Source: JAUWCL01 sp964599375 (GTDB lineage: Bacteria > Krumholzibacteriota > Krumholzibacteriia > Krumholzibacteriales > Krumholzibacteriaceae). From it: a stretch of 64,000 nucleotides of DNA. This document shows positions 8,821 through 17,612 of the stretch, one piece after another. Position 1 is the stretch's first letter. Each line of letters starts with the position of its first letter. The position numbers and the translations under genes are program-made. The notes under the pieces are model-generated. The model was given only the letters and a program-made list of their open reading frames with translations, had not been told where the DNA came from and made no database searches. The stretch lies in assembly GCA_964599375.1 (NCBI GenBank), contig CAZREW010000004.1:62001-126000 (forward strand), in the 5' to 3' direction.

Positions 8821-10361
8821 GCAAGTCGAGCCAGCTGAGGCAGAAGGCCCAGGATTACCTCAAGAAGGGTAAGGTCTCGGAGGCCATAGAAGCGTACAAG
8901 AAGCTCCTGCAGGTCGAGCCGCGGAACCCGAACCTCTACAACGAGCTCGGGGATATCTACATGAAGGCCGAAGACAAGCTTCAGGCCGTCTCATCGCTCG
9001 AGAAGGCGGTGGAGAACTACGAGAAGGTGGCCCTGTACAACAACGCGGTGGCGGTATGCAAGAAGATATTGAGGGTCGTTCCCAACAGGCTCGAATCGAT
9101 ATACAAGCTAGGAGAGCTGAAGGCCAAGCAGAAGTTCAACGGCGAGGCTTCGAGGCTTTTCACACAGTACTTTGACATGATCGCCGCGGACGAGAACGGG
9201 GTCAGGCCGGAAGCCGTGCTGCCGAAGGTCGAGCTTGTCATGGAACTCGTGCCGGAAGACGACGAGCTTCACGCCAGGGTCGCAGAAGTCCTTACCGGCG
9301 TCGGCCTGAAGATCTCCGCGGCGGAGATCTTCGCCAATCTCATAGTCAAAAGTGCCAAGAGCGATGACAGCGGCAAGATCGACTTCTACCGGGGCAGGCT
9401 CGATCTTCTCCGCGGAGCGCTTTCCGCCAACGAGCAGGCCCGTATAGAGGAGATCCTCGCGGGCTGTCTCGAACTGGCGGACGAAGAGATCGCTGACGGC
9501 GAGCCGGACCTCAACGTCGAGGAGATCGATACAACCGCCGCCGCCGAAGCAGCTGGGAGCGATCCGGAAGAGGAGCCGGCACCCGAGGCGCAGAAGATCC
9601 CGGCGGCAGAAGAGGCCCCGGCGAAAGAACATGTCATCGAGGTGGCCCCAGCTGCTTCCGTGATCCCTCTGCAGCATGAGTCGCCAGGGCCCGTGGTTCC
9701 CGGAACGGCGCCGGAAGCGGAATATGAGATACCGGTCGAGCCCGAACCCGTGAAAGAATACGAGATCCCAGCGGAGCCCGAGCCTGTGAAGGAATTCGAG
9801 ATCCCCGCGATGCCGGCCGCGGAAGAAGCGGAGATCGGACCCGACACGGGAGTGACTCCCTCGAACGACGATCTCTCAGATATCCTGGAGGCTGAAGACT
9901 CGGCCAATGAGGCTGCCGGCGATCTGGCTTTCGAGGAGGGAGCAATCGATACGGGCAGGCTGGCCGAAGAGATAACGAGCGACGTCGAGGAAAACGATTT
10001 CAGGAGCCATTACGATCTCGGTATGGCCTATATCGAGATGGCCCTTTACAATGAGGCCATAAAGGAACTTCAGATATCGTCGAGGTCAGACCAGCTGCAG
10101 CTCAGAAGCCTCGAGATGATAGGCCACTGCTTCCTGCTCCTCGACAACCCGCGCCTTGCCGTAAAGCAGCTCAAACGCGGGCTGGAGATCGCGATGAACA
10201 CAGGCGGGGACAACCTCGGGATCCACTATAATCTTGGACTGGCCTATGAGGCGCTCGACGAGTCCGACAAGGCAAGAGAGCATTTCGAGGAAGTCTATAT
10301 AGTCGATATGACCTTCCGCGAGATATCGGAAAAGATGAAGAAGTACAGCACCGTAAGCTGA
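8817..10361 (+). CDS. Tetratricopeptide-repeat protein with acidic Pro/Glu linker
   Basis: This 514-residue protein has no signal peptide and is probably cytoplasmic. TPR-like helical repeats fill about 1-210 (for example KVSEAIEAYKKLLQVEPRNPNLYNELGDIYMKAEDK). A disordered acidic linker (about 230-375) includes the repeated unit (Y/F)EIPxEPEPVKE. A second TPR block (about 390-510; HYDLGMAYIEMALYNEAIKEL, HYNLGLAYEALDESDKAREHFEE) closes the protein. Two TPR blocks joined by a flexible acidic linker suggest a scaffold. No function can be named. It is coupled to hutI by a 4-base overlap and followed nine bases later by the PHP gene. Confidence 0.8.
   Translation: MSKSSQLRQKAQDYLKKGKVSEAIEAYKKLLQVEPRNPNLYNELGDIYMKAEDKLQAVSSLEKAVENYEKVALYNNAVAVCKKILRVVPNRLESIYKLGELKAKQKFNGEASRLFTQYFDMIAADENGVRPEAVLPKVELVMELVPEDDELHARVAEVLTGVGLKISAAEIFANLIVKSAKSDDSGKIDFYRGRLDLLRGALSANEQARIEEILAGCLELADEEIADGEPDLNVEEIDTTAAAEAAGSDPEEEPAPEAQKIPAAEEAPAKEHVIEVAPAASVIPLQHESPGPVVPGTAPEAEYEIPVEPEPVKEYEIPAEPEPVKEFEIPAMPAAEEAEIGPDTGVTPSNDDLSDILEAEDSANEAAGDLAFEEGAIDTGRLAEEITSDVEENDFRSHYDLGMAYIEMALYNEAIKELQISSRSDQLQLRSLEMIGHCFLLLDNPRLAVKQLKRGLEIAMNTGGDNLGIHYNLGLAYEALDESDKAREHFEEVYIVDMTFREISEKMKKYSTVS
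9723..9812 (+). repeat. 36-base tandem repeat in the TPR gene linker
   Basis: Two imperfect 36-base units (9723-9758, 9759-9794) and a half unit (9795-9812) encode the 12-residue repeat (Y/F)EIPxEPEPVKE. The repeat stays in frame, so length variation would keep the protein intact. Confidence 0.75.
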
Positions 10362-10370
10362 AAGAACCGG

Positions 10371-11210
10371 ATGAAACCATCCTCCTCCTGCGACCTTCAC
10401 ATACATTCCTGCTACTCCGACGGGGCCATGACGCCGGCGGACATCGTTCGCACCGCGGCCGATGCTGGTATTTCCGCGATATCTGTCTCCGATCACGATA
10501 CGGCCGCCGGGCAGGCCGAGGCGGAAACGGCCGGAGCGGCCCTCAGTGTAGAGATAGTGACGGGGATCGAGTTCAGCGTAAGGGAAGGGGAACTCGACAT
10601 CCATATACTCGCCTACTGCGTAGATCTTTCGAACGTACGCCTGCGCTCGGTGCTCGGGGACCTCGAGAGGGGCAGGGCGGACCGTGCCGGGAGGATCGCG
10701 GAAAGACTGCAGTCGCTCGGGATAGACGTGACTTTCGAGGAGATAATGGACGACGCGGGCGCGGGGACCGTCGGGAGGCCGCACGTGGCCAGGATACTGA
10801 TGAGGAAGGGGATCGTCGGCGGGTTCCAGGAGGCGTTCGACAGGTTTCTTGGTTACGGCGCTCCATGCTACGTCCCGAAGAGAGTCCTTCCGCTGGAGGA
10901 AGTGATATCCGTGATCAGGGGCGCCGGAGGCGTCGCCGTATGGGCTCACCCCGGCGCCAATATAAGGAAGCGCAAGGTCTGCGACCGCATCCTCGGCAGC
11001 GGGGTGGAGGGTATCGAGATCTGGCACCCCAACCATACCCCGGACATCGTTAGACTTGCCACAGGCGAAGCGCGTATGCGCGGGCTGGTGATGACTGGCG
11101 GGTCCGATTATCATTTCGACGAGGCAAGAAAGGTATCTATCGGCGAGATCCAGGTGCCTTACGACGCGGTAGTGGCACTGAGAAAGGCCGCTTCAGGACT
11201 TTCGGCTTGA
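10371..11210 (+). CDS. PHP-domain phosphoesterase (RNase AM/TrpH-like)
   Basis: The 279-residue protein is a PHP metallo-phosphoesterase of the YciV/TrpH group, some of which act as 5'-3' exonucleases or 3',5'-nucleotide bisphosphate phosphatases. Metal-binding motifs in order: LHIHSCYSDG (about 8-17), VSDHDT, TGIEFSV, GRPHVARILM, WAHPGA and GGSDYHF near the C-terminus. The length matches the family (270-290). No polymerase or other fused domain is present. ATG 10371 follows AAAGAACCGG, a weak ribosome site nine bases after the TPR stop. The exact substrate cannot be read from the sequence. Confidence 0.88.
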   Translation: MKPSSSCDLHIHSCYSDGAMTPADIVRTAADAGISAISVSDHDTAAGQAEAETAGAALSVEIVTGIEFSVREGELDIHILAYCVDLSNVRLRSVLGDLERGRADRAGRIAERLQSLGIDVTFEEIMDDAGAGTVGRPHVARILMRKGIVGGFQEAFDRFLGYGAPCYVPKRVLPLEEVISVIRGAGGVAVWAHPGANIRKRKVCDRILGSGVEGIEIWHPNHTPDIVRLATGEARMRGLVMTGGSDYHFDEARKVSIGEIQVPYDAVVALRKAASGLSA

Positions 11211-11242
11211 CCGGTGGGCGCCCCTCCCCACAATATCCCCCT

Positions 11243-13096
11243 ATGAAACATCCCACGCGTGATTTTCATATCCTGTCCGTGCTGGCGTTGTCGCTTCTGG
11301 CGGCCGTGCCTGTCACCGGGTCAGGCTTCGAGAAGTCGAGGTACGGCGGGGCGTTCAGCTCGGCGGCGGGCGACACTCTCGCTCTTCCCGGAGAAGTCTT
11401 CGTTATCACCGCCGAGGAGCTGGCCCGCTTCGACATAAACACGATCGAGGATATCATCGAGCATCTCCCCGGGGTCAACGTCCTTCAAAACGGCCCGCCA
11501 GGCTCCCGCACACTTTTCTCGGTGGACGGCCGCACCGTCAGGGGGATGACCCTGCTCGTAAACGGCGTGCCATGGTCAGACCCCTACAACGACGATCCGC
11601 TGGCCAGGTTTCTCACCCTTTCGAGGGTGCGCAGGGTGGAGGTGATCTACAGTTCCTCCCCCTCTCTTACTGGCAGGGCAGCCTCGGGCGGCGTTATAAA
11701 CATCGTTATCGAGGAGGGCGGAAGGAAACCGCCCTTCGCGGCGGGCGATTTCACGTGGGGAGGAAACGGACGCAAATCGCGCAAAGCCTGGTTCTCATCA
11801 CCTGACGCCTTCATAAACGGCACGATAGCATACGACGAGTATATGCAGGATTATTTCGAGCTGGTGGCGGAGGATCCTTTCGCCCTGACAGGGCTGTACA
11901 ACTCGAGATCGATCCTGCTCGACCTCACGATGAGGGGCAAGGCGTCGGACAGGGTGCTCGTGAGGCTAAGGAGGTTCGAGGATTCGTACGAAGGAACTCG
12001 CAACTGGCCCGAATACCGTGATCCGCTCAACCCGCCCGAGACAGTGAGGTACAGCGGGCTCGATTCGGAGATCAGGTACGTGCGCTCTGGAGCGGAGGTC
12101 TCACTTCGGCAAAGATTCGTTGAGATGAAACGGAAGGCGGGCCAGACTTCGGGGCTGGTCCTCGGCGGGGCGGCCATGTGGCACGGGATGGCAGGCTCGA
12201 CCGCCGTAAAGGGGTTCGTCTCGGCCGAGAGGGCCGAGTTCGAGAACATCCTGTGGGGAGTCCGGTTCACTCCCGACGTCGACCGCGCCGAGGGCGGGCT
12301 GACTCTGGGCGGAACGGCCGGGCCGCTGCGCTGGAGAGGTGGTCTCTCGGCCGGCACGATGACAGGATCAGGTTTCTTCGCCGGCGGCGAGGCGGCCCTG
12401 TCGCACGGAAACGAGAGGGGGCTCTACCAGACCCTCATGGCGGCAAGACGCGTCCGCACTCCGACGGCTGAGGAGCTTTACCAGCCCGATCTGGAGAGGC
12501 TTCCAGACGGGGACATGCTGCGTACCTCCGGTGATCCCGGCCTCGGCCACGAGACGTCGGACGAGATCTCTCTCGGGCTGGGTTACGGGACGGCGGTGAC
12601 GGCGGACATCTTCGCGCGGTTCGAAAGAAGCAGGATTACGCTCGAGGGTTCGGACCCGGCGGTCTATGCGTCGGACGGGAGCGATGACGTGATCGGCCTG
12701 CGTGCGTCGCTCAGCGGCGGCGGAGCGACCGGTGTCGCTTCCTTCGACTTCAGGTGGCAGCTCTCCGGCTACTGGTTTGCCGACAGGGCGGAGATCACGC
12801 CGGGCGTACCGGAGTATCATATGCTGGGCGGGCTCTGGCTCACCCGGCCTTCTTTCAAGAAGACCGAGACGTTCACTGTCGGGGTCCTGGCATCGGAGAC
12901 GGGCAGCAGGCACTTTCCCGGCGCCGAGCTTGGAAGGTACACTCTTGTCGACCTGTCGGCATCGCTTACCGTCCTGGGGGCGGTCGTGAGGTTCGAGATG
13001 AAGAACATCCTCGACGAGAAGTACGAGACGGTGCCCGGGATGTACATGCCGGGCAGGCACTACCGCTTCGGTATAAACTGGCGGCTCTTCGACTGA
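11243..13096 (+). CDS. TonB-dependent outer-membrane receptor
   Basis: The protein (617 residues from ATG 11243) has a signal peptide (HILSVLALSLLAAVPVTGSG) and a plug domain at about 40-145, recognisable by INTIEDIIEHLPGVNV, SVDGRTVRGMTLLVNGVPW and RVRRVEVIYSSSPSLTGRAASGGVINIV. A compact barrel follows, ending YRFGINWRLFD, with the TonB-receptor signature GMYMPGRHYRFG. Such receptors take up siderophores, cobalamin or glycans. At about 600 residues it is small, like BtuB or CirA. No riboswitch, TonB/ExbBD or ABC importer gene is nearby, so the ligand is unknown. A TTG at 11207 overlapping the previous stop is an alternative, coupled start; 11243 gives the better signal peptide. Confidence 0.88.
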   Translation: MKHPTRDFHILSVLALSLLAAVPVTGSGFEKSRYGGAFSSAAGDTLALPGEVFVITAEELARFDINTIEDIIEHLPGVNVLQNGPPGSRTLFSVDGRTVRGMTLLVNGVPWSDPYNDDPLARFLTLSRVRRVEVIYSSSPSLTGRAASGGVINIVIEEGGRKPPFAAGDFTWGGNGRKSRKAWFSSPDAFINGTIAYDEYMQDYFELVAEDPFALTGLYNSRSILLDLTMRGKASDRVLVRLRRFEDSYEGTRNWPEYRDPLNPPETVRYSGLDSEIRYVRSGAEVSLRQRFVEMKRKAGQTSGLVLGGAAMWHGMAGSTAVKGFVSAERAEFENILWGVRFTPDVDRAEGGLTLGGTAGPLRWRGGLSAGTMTGSGFFAGGEAALSHGNERGLYQTLMAARRVRTPTAEELYQPDLERLPDGDMLRTSGDPGLGHETSDEISLGLGYGTAVTADIFARFERSRITLEGSDPAVYASDGSDDVIGLRASLSGGGATGVASFDFRWQLSGYWFADRAEITPGVPEYHMLGGLWLTRPSFKKTETFTVGVLASETGSRHFPGAELGRYTLVDLSASLTVLGAVVRFEMKNILDEKYETVPGMYMPGRHYRFGINWRLFD

Positions 13097-13282
13097 TGAG
13101 CAAGGCTCAGTGATCCCAGCTCCCTCTGGCTGAAAATCCGACATGTGGTAAACGAATCTGGACACACCCACGGTATCAACCCGGATATATCCCGCCTTGC
13201 ATTGTGCGAATCGATTTGCAAGCTGCACCCGGTCCCGGTCCGGTCAGGAAATCCGAGCGGGACCGCTGGGAACTCCGGTAAT

Positions 13283-13296
13283 CCTGTCTGGACAGG
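13283..13296. promoter_or_regulatory. Palindrome, candidate PilR binding site
   Basis: CCTGTC, two bases, GACAGG. PilR sites described in Pseudomonas contain TGTC motifs, and sigma-54 activators bind roughly 80-150 bases upstream of the -24 element. No equally clear copy is seen before pilA or pilM, so the call is tentative. Confidence 0.3.
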
Positions 13297-13408
13297 ACTT
13301 TCCCTGGACCTCCCGTTCTTTCGGTTCGATCCACCAAAGCGGCTTCCTGTCCCTGTTTTCTGCCTGAAAGTGGTTGCCAGTAATCCCGTTATCCCGCCCA
13401 CTTGCCCG

Positions 13409-13424
13409 TGGCATGCTTATTGCG
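13409..13424 (+). promoter_or_regulatory. Sigma-54 (-24/-12) promoter of pilB
   Basis: TGGCATGCTTATTGCG fits TGGCAC-N5-TTGC(A/T) with the invariant GG and GC ten bases apart; the sixth base is T rather than C. Transcription would start about 110 bases before the pilB TTG start. The sigma-54 activator PilR is encoded downstream. Confidence 0.75.
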
Positions 13425-13544
13425 GTCTGCGAGATGAAATTCAGGGCCGAACCATTTCTAAGGCAGAATAACGCTCGCGGCGGCCAGAGTGGATGAGTAT
13501 TTGCATCAGGTTCGTGAGGATTGAAATCCGGGCGGAGGAAGTCC

Positions 13545-15227
13545 TTGAGTGACAATATAGCCAACCAGCTGATCGAGTCGAGCCTTATCAGCCAGGACCA
13601 GCTAGAGCTTGCTCTCACCGAGCAGGGGCAGTCCGGCGGCAGTCTCGGCTACAACCTGGTCAAGACGGGAGCGATATCGGAGAAGGCCTTTTCCGAGTTC
13701 CTCTCGCAGCAGTATCAGGTACCCGCGGTCGACCTCGACGAGCTCGAGGCGGAAGAACATTCCGTCGAACTGATCCCGTCGGAGGTAGCGACCAAGTTTC
13801 AGGTAGTGCCGATCTCCAGGGAAGGCCGTGTCCTTACTCTGGCGATGGCAAATCCCGATAACATTTTCGCGATCGACGACATCAAGTTCATCACCGGTCT
13901 CGAGGTGCGTCCTGTGGTCGCTACTGAGACGGCGATCAAGAGGGCGATAGACAGATTTTATGACTCGGCCGATTCGCTCGCAGAAGTGATGCGCGACATA
14001 GAGGACGAGGACTTCGAGATCGTCGAGGACATGGAAGACGACATGGGGCTCGCCGAGGCGCAAAATGAGGACGCGCCGGTCGTCAAGCTCGTAAACTCCC
14101 TGATATCCGATGCGGTCAACAAAGGCGCGAGCGATATCCATATAGAGGCGTTCGAGAAGACGATGAGGGTGCGTTTCAGGATCGACGGCCAGCTCCACGA
14201 GATGATGTCCCCGCCCATAAAGATGAGAGGCGCGATAACTTCCAGGCTGAAGATCATGGCCGAGCTTGATATCGCCGAGAAGAGGGTGCCCCAGGACGGT
14301 CGTATCAAGATCAGGATCGGCAGCAAGAAGATCGACCTGCGAGTCAGTACTCTGCCTACGATCTTCGGCGAGAAGATCGTGATGCGAATCCTCGACAAGA
14401 GCAACCTGCAGATCGACTTGACAAAGCTCGGGTTCCAGCCGGCGGCCCTGGAGAAGTTTCTGGACGCGATCGAATCGCCCTATGGCATGGTGCTGGTGAC
14501 CGGCCCGACCGGTAGCGGAAAGACTACGACCCTGTACTCCGCCCTCCACAAGATAAACCTTCCGCACCATAACATCATGACCGCCGAAGACCCCGTTGAG
14601 TACAACCTCGAGGGTATCAACCAGGTAAACGTTCACGAGGAAATAGGGCTGACCTTCGCCGCCGCCCTCAAGGCGTTCCTCCGCCAGGACCCGAACATCG
14701 TGATGGTCGGTGAGATCCGAGACCTCGAGACAGGCTCGATCGCCGTAAAAGCGGCGCTTACGGGCCACCTCGTGCTCAGCACGCTTCATACGAACGACGC
14801 TCCGAGCACCATCAACCGAATGATAGACATGGGAGTCGAGCCCTTCCTTGTGGCGAGCTCGACGAATCTGATACAGGCCCAGAGGCTGATCCGGCGGCTT
14901 TGCGAGAACTGCAAGAGGAAGGAGACGATCCATCCAGAGATCCTTCGCGAGTTGCGGGCCGAAGACCAGGGGCCGTTCGACATCTTCGAGCCGGTCGGCT
15001 GCCCGAAATGTAGCAACACTGGATACAAGGGAAGGACCGGCCTTTACGAGGTAATGCCGATCTCGCCCGAGATAAGAGAGATGATACTTAATAGATGCTC
15101 TTCGATGGAGATCAAGGAGCAGGCTGTTAAGGAAGGCATGCTTACTCTCAGAGCCGACGGTGTCGAGAAACTCAGGGCCGGCTGGACCTCTGTCGAAGAA
15201 GTCCTCAGGGAGACGACCAACAACTAG
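13545..15227 (+). CDS. pilB: Type IV pilus extension ATPase PilB
   Basis: PilB is the cytoplasmic hexameric ATPase that powers pilin polymerisation. This 560-residue form has the N-terminal GspE-N/MshEN domain (about 10-140; SQQYQVPAVDLDELE), the N2 domain (ASDIHIEAFEKTMRVRFRIDG), Walker A GPTGSGKTTT (about 320-329), the Asp-box MTAEDPVEY, Walker B MVGEIRDLET, and the His box LSTLHTNDAP. A Zn-binding tetracysteine site (CENC near 453, CPKC near 486) identifies it as PilB/GspE, not PilT. TTG 13545 follows GGAGGA; an earlier TTG at 13521 has no usable spacing. It is the first gene of the pilus cluster, behind a sigma-54 promoter; pilT follows after 15 bases. Confidence 0.96.
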   Translation: MSDNIANQLIESSLISQDQLELALTEQGQSGGSLGYNLVKTGAISEKAFSEFLSQQYQVPAVDLDELEAEEHSVELIPSEVATKFQVVPISREGRVLTLAMANPDNIFAIDDIKFITGLEVRPVVATETAIKRAIDRFYDSADSLAEVMRDIEDEDFEIVEDMEDDMGLAEAQNEDAPVVKLVNSLISDAVNKGASDIHIEAFEKTMRVRFRIDGQLHEMMSPPIKMRGAITSRLKIMAELDIAEKRVPQDGRIKIRIGSKKIDLRVSTLPTIFGEKIVMRILDKSNLQIDLTKLGFQPAALEKFLDAIESPYGMVLVTGPTGSGKTTTLYSALHKINLPHHNIMTAEDPVEYNLEGINQVNVHEEIGLTFAAALKAFLRQDPNIVMVGEIRDLETGSIAVKAALTGHLVLSTLHTNDAPSTINRMIDMGVEPFLVASSTNLIQAQRLIRRLCENCKRKETIHPEILRELRAEDQGPFDIFEPVGCPKCSNTGYKGRTGLYEVMPISPEIREMILNRCSSMEIKEQAVKEGMLTLRADGVEKLRAGWTSVEEVLRETTNN

Positions 15228-15242
15228 AAAAGAAGGAATGAA

Positions 15243-16352
15243 ATGCTGAATCTCAGAGACCTGCTGCAGGAGATGATAGACAAGAGGGCGAGTGATCTTC
15301 ATATCACGGCCGGCGTTCCGCCGATGCTCAGGGTCGACGGCGTCATGCACGCGACCTCGCATCCGGTAGTGACTCCCGAGTTCAGCAAGCAGATCGCCTA
15401 CAGCGTCCTTACCGACGAGCAGCAGAAGAGGTTCGAGAACGAGAAGGAGCTCGATTTTTCCTTTGGGGTGCAAGGACTCTCTAGGTTCCGCTCGAATGTT
15501 TTCCAGCAGAGGGGTGTCACCAGTATCGCGATAAGGCAGATACCGTTCGAGATCCTCGATTTCAAGGAGCTTGGCCTGCCACAGGTCGTAAGCACGTTCG
15601 CCGAGAAGCAGAAGGGGCTAGTGCTGGTCACCGGACCTACCGGTTCCGGTAAATCGACCACCCTGGCGAGTCTGATAGACAAGATCAACAGGGAACGGTA
15701 CGCGCATGTCATAACGATCGAGGACCCGATCGAGTATATCCATCAGCACAAGAACTGCATAGTGAACCAGCGCGAGGTGAAGGCCGATACGGACAACTTT
15801 GCCACAGCCCTCAAGCACGTGCTCAGGCAGGATCCGGACGTCATCCTGATCGGTGAGATGCGCGACCTCGAGACGATGGCCGCCGCGCTCACCATAGCCG
15901 AGACGGGCCACCTGGCACTGGCGACGCTTCACACTAACTCGACCTTCGAATCGATCAACAGGATAGTCGACACCTTCCCCTCAAGCCAGCAGGGACAGGT
16001 CCGCGCCCAGCTCGCTTTCGTGCTGGAGGGCGTCGTGACTCAGCAGCTGATCCCGCACGCCTCTGGAAAGGGAAGGGCGATGGTCTGCGAGGTCATGGTA
16101 TGCACGCCGGCGATCCGGGCGACGATAAGAGACGATAAAGTACATCAGATATACGGCCTGATGCAGGCCGGGCATAAATTCGGGATGCAGACCATGAATC
16201 AGGCACTCTTCCAGGCATTCTGCGACAGGAAGATATCTAAGGAAGAGGCTCTTAGAAGGAGTAGCGATCCTGTCGAGCTCCAGCAAATGCTTGGCGAGGG
16301 ACCAGGTAGCGGCACGGACCACCGTACGCGCGACTACCAGTTCAAGAAGTAA
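15243..16352 (+). CDS. pilT: Type IV pilus retraction ATPase PilT
   Basis: PilT depolymerises the pilus and drives twitching. The 369 residues are typical. Motifs: RASDLHITAGVPPMLRVDG at the N-terminus, Walker A GPTGSGKST, Asp box TIEDPIEYIH, Walker B LIGEMRDLET, His box LATLHTNS, and the C-terminal AIRATIRDDKVHQIYGLMQ (the AIRNLIRE-like retraction motif of PilT proteins). No tetracysteine Zn site, which separates it from PilB. AAGAAGGAA precedes ATG 15243. It lies between pilB and pilC in the same orientation and is presumably co-transcribed. Confidence 0.96.
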   Translation: MLNLRDLLQEMIDKRASDLHITAGVPPMLRVDGVMHATSHPVVTPEFSKQIAYSVLTDEQQKRFENEKELDFSFGVQGLSRFRSNVFQQRGVTSIAIRQIPFEILDFKELGLPQVVSTFAEKQKGLVLVTGPTGSGKSTTLASLIDKINRERYAHVITIEDPIEYIHQHKNCIVNQREVKADTDNFATALKHVLRQDPDVILIGEMRDLETMAAALTIAETGHLALATLHTNSTFESINRIVDTFPSSQQGQVRAQLAFVLEGVVTQQLIPHASGKGRAMVCEVMVCTPAIRATIRDDKVHQIYGLMQAGHKFGMQTMNQALFQAFCDRKISKEEALRRSSDPVELQQMLGEGPGSGTDHRTRDYQFKK

Positions 16353-16371
16353 TTAAGTAAGGGGGAAACCG

Positions 16372-17580
16372 ATGGCGACTACATTCCTCTGGAAGGGAAG
16401 AACGCCGACGGGCGAAGTTCTTTCCGGCGATTACCAGTGCGATAGCAAGCAGGACTTGATCAATCACCTGCGCAAGCGGAAGATCATCATAACGTCTATA
16501 CGTCATAAGCCGAAGGACATCCAGATCAACTTCGGCTTAAAGAACAAGATCACGGTCAAGGACATGGGGATCTTCACGAGGCAGTTCGCGACGATGATCA
16601 ACGCCGGCCTGCCCATGGTCCAGTGTCTCGACATCCTCTCGAGCCAGATCGAGAAACCTAACTTCAAGAAGATCGTCACCGAGGTGATGTCGGACGTCGA
16701 GTCCGGCTCGACCCTTGCCGACGCGATGCGCAAGCACAAGTGCTTCGGCGAGCTTTTCGTCAACATGATCGACGCCGGCGAGGCCGGCGGTATCCTCGAC
16801 CTTATTCTCAACCGCCTGGCCGTCTACCTCGAGAAGGCCGACGCCCTGAGGCGCAAGGTCAAGGGCGCTCTTACATACCCGACAATCGTCTTCTGCGTCG
16901 CGACGGGCGCGACTATCTTCATGCTGATGTTCATCATCCCGACCTTCGCCAAGATGTTCAGCGATTTCGGCGGAGAGCTCCCGCTCCCGACGATGATAGT
17001 AATGATGTTCAGTAATTTCCTGCGGGCCAACTGGTGGCTGCTCCTCGCTGTGATCATCGGTGGCTTCATAGCCCTGAAGAGATACTACGCGACCGAGAGC
17101 GGGCATTACAGGCTCGACAAGATCCTTCTCGACTTTCCGATCCTCGGAAACGTCGTCCGCAAGGGAGCTGTCGCGAGGTTCACCCGCACGCTTGGCACCC
17201 TTATCGCCAGCGGCGTGCCGATCCTCAACGGGCTCGAGATAACGGCCAGGACGGCAGGTAACAAGGTACTCGAGAAGGCGGTCATGGAGACAAGGCAGAG
17301 CATCAGCGAGGGTAATACAATCGCCGATCCGCTCAAGGCATGTGGCGTGTTTCCGCCGATGGTCGTCCAGATGATCTCCGTCGGCGAGCAGACCGGCGCC
17401 CTGGACGAGATGCTCGACAAGATAGCTGATTTCTACGATGACGAGGTCGATTCGGCGGTCGAGGCGCTCACTGCGGCGATCGAGCCGATAATGATCGTTG
17501 TAATGGGCGCGGTTGTCGGAGGCATGCTCGTAGCTATGTACCTTCCGATGTTCAAGCTCGTTACCGTCGTCGCCGGCTGA
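16372..17580 (+). CDS. pilC: Type IV pilus inner-membrane platform protein PilC
   Basis: PilC is the inner-membrane platform that couples PilB/PilT to the growing pilus. The 402-residue protein has two T2SSF (GspF) repeats, about 65-190 and 268-390 (FTRQFATMINAGLPMVQCLDIL and FTRTLGTLIASGVPILNGLEI), each followed by the conserved LRRKVKGALTYP / EPIMIVVMGAVVGGMLVAMYLPMF-type helices. Three membrane segments are evident. AAGGGGGAAACC precedes ATG 16372. It sits 19 bases after pilT and 32 before pilS. Confidence 0.96.
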   Translation: MATTFLWKGRTPTGEVLSGDYQCDSKQDLINHLRKRKIIITSIRHKPKDIQINFGLKNKITVKDMGIFTRQFATMINAGLPMVQCLDILSSQIEKPNFKKIVTEVMSDVESGSTLADAMRKHKCFGELFVNMIDAGEAGGILDLILNRLAVYLEKADALRRKVKGALTYPTIVFCVATGATIFMLMFIIPTFAKMFSDFGGELPLPTMIVMMFSNFLRANWWLLLAVIIGGFIALKRYYATESGHYRLDKILLDFPILGNVVRKGAVARFTRTLGTLIASGVPILNGLEITARTAGNKVLEKAVMETRQSISEGNTIADPLKACGVFPPMVVQMISVGEQTGALDEMLDKIADFYDDEVDSAVEALTAAIEPIMIVVMGAVVGGMLVAMYLPMFKLVTVVAG

Positions 17581-17612
17581 TACCCGGCGGCCCCGGGCTC
17601 CGGGGGGAGAAG

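Larger units (their letters stand above)
13097..13544. other. 448-base intergenic region before the pilus cluster
   Basis: No plausible gene is seen. It holds a sigma-54 promoter (13409-13424) and, about 113 bases upstream of it, a perfect hyphenated palindrome CCTGTC-TG-GACAGG (13283-13296) at the distance expected for an enhancer-binding-protein site. There is no clear terminator for the TonB-receptor gene. Confidence 0.6.

Noticed and set aside
13602..15473. 623-codon open frame antisense to pilB and pilT
   Set aside because: It mirrors the codon bias of pilB on the other strand, has no protein-family motifs, and the plus-strand gene is certain.
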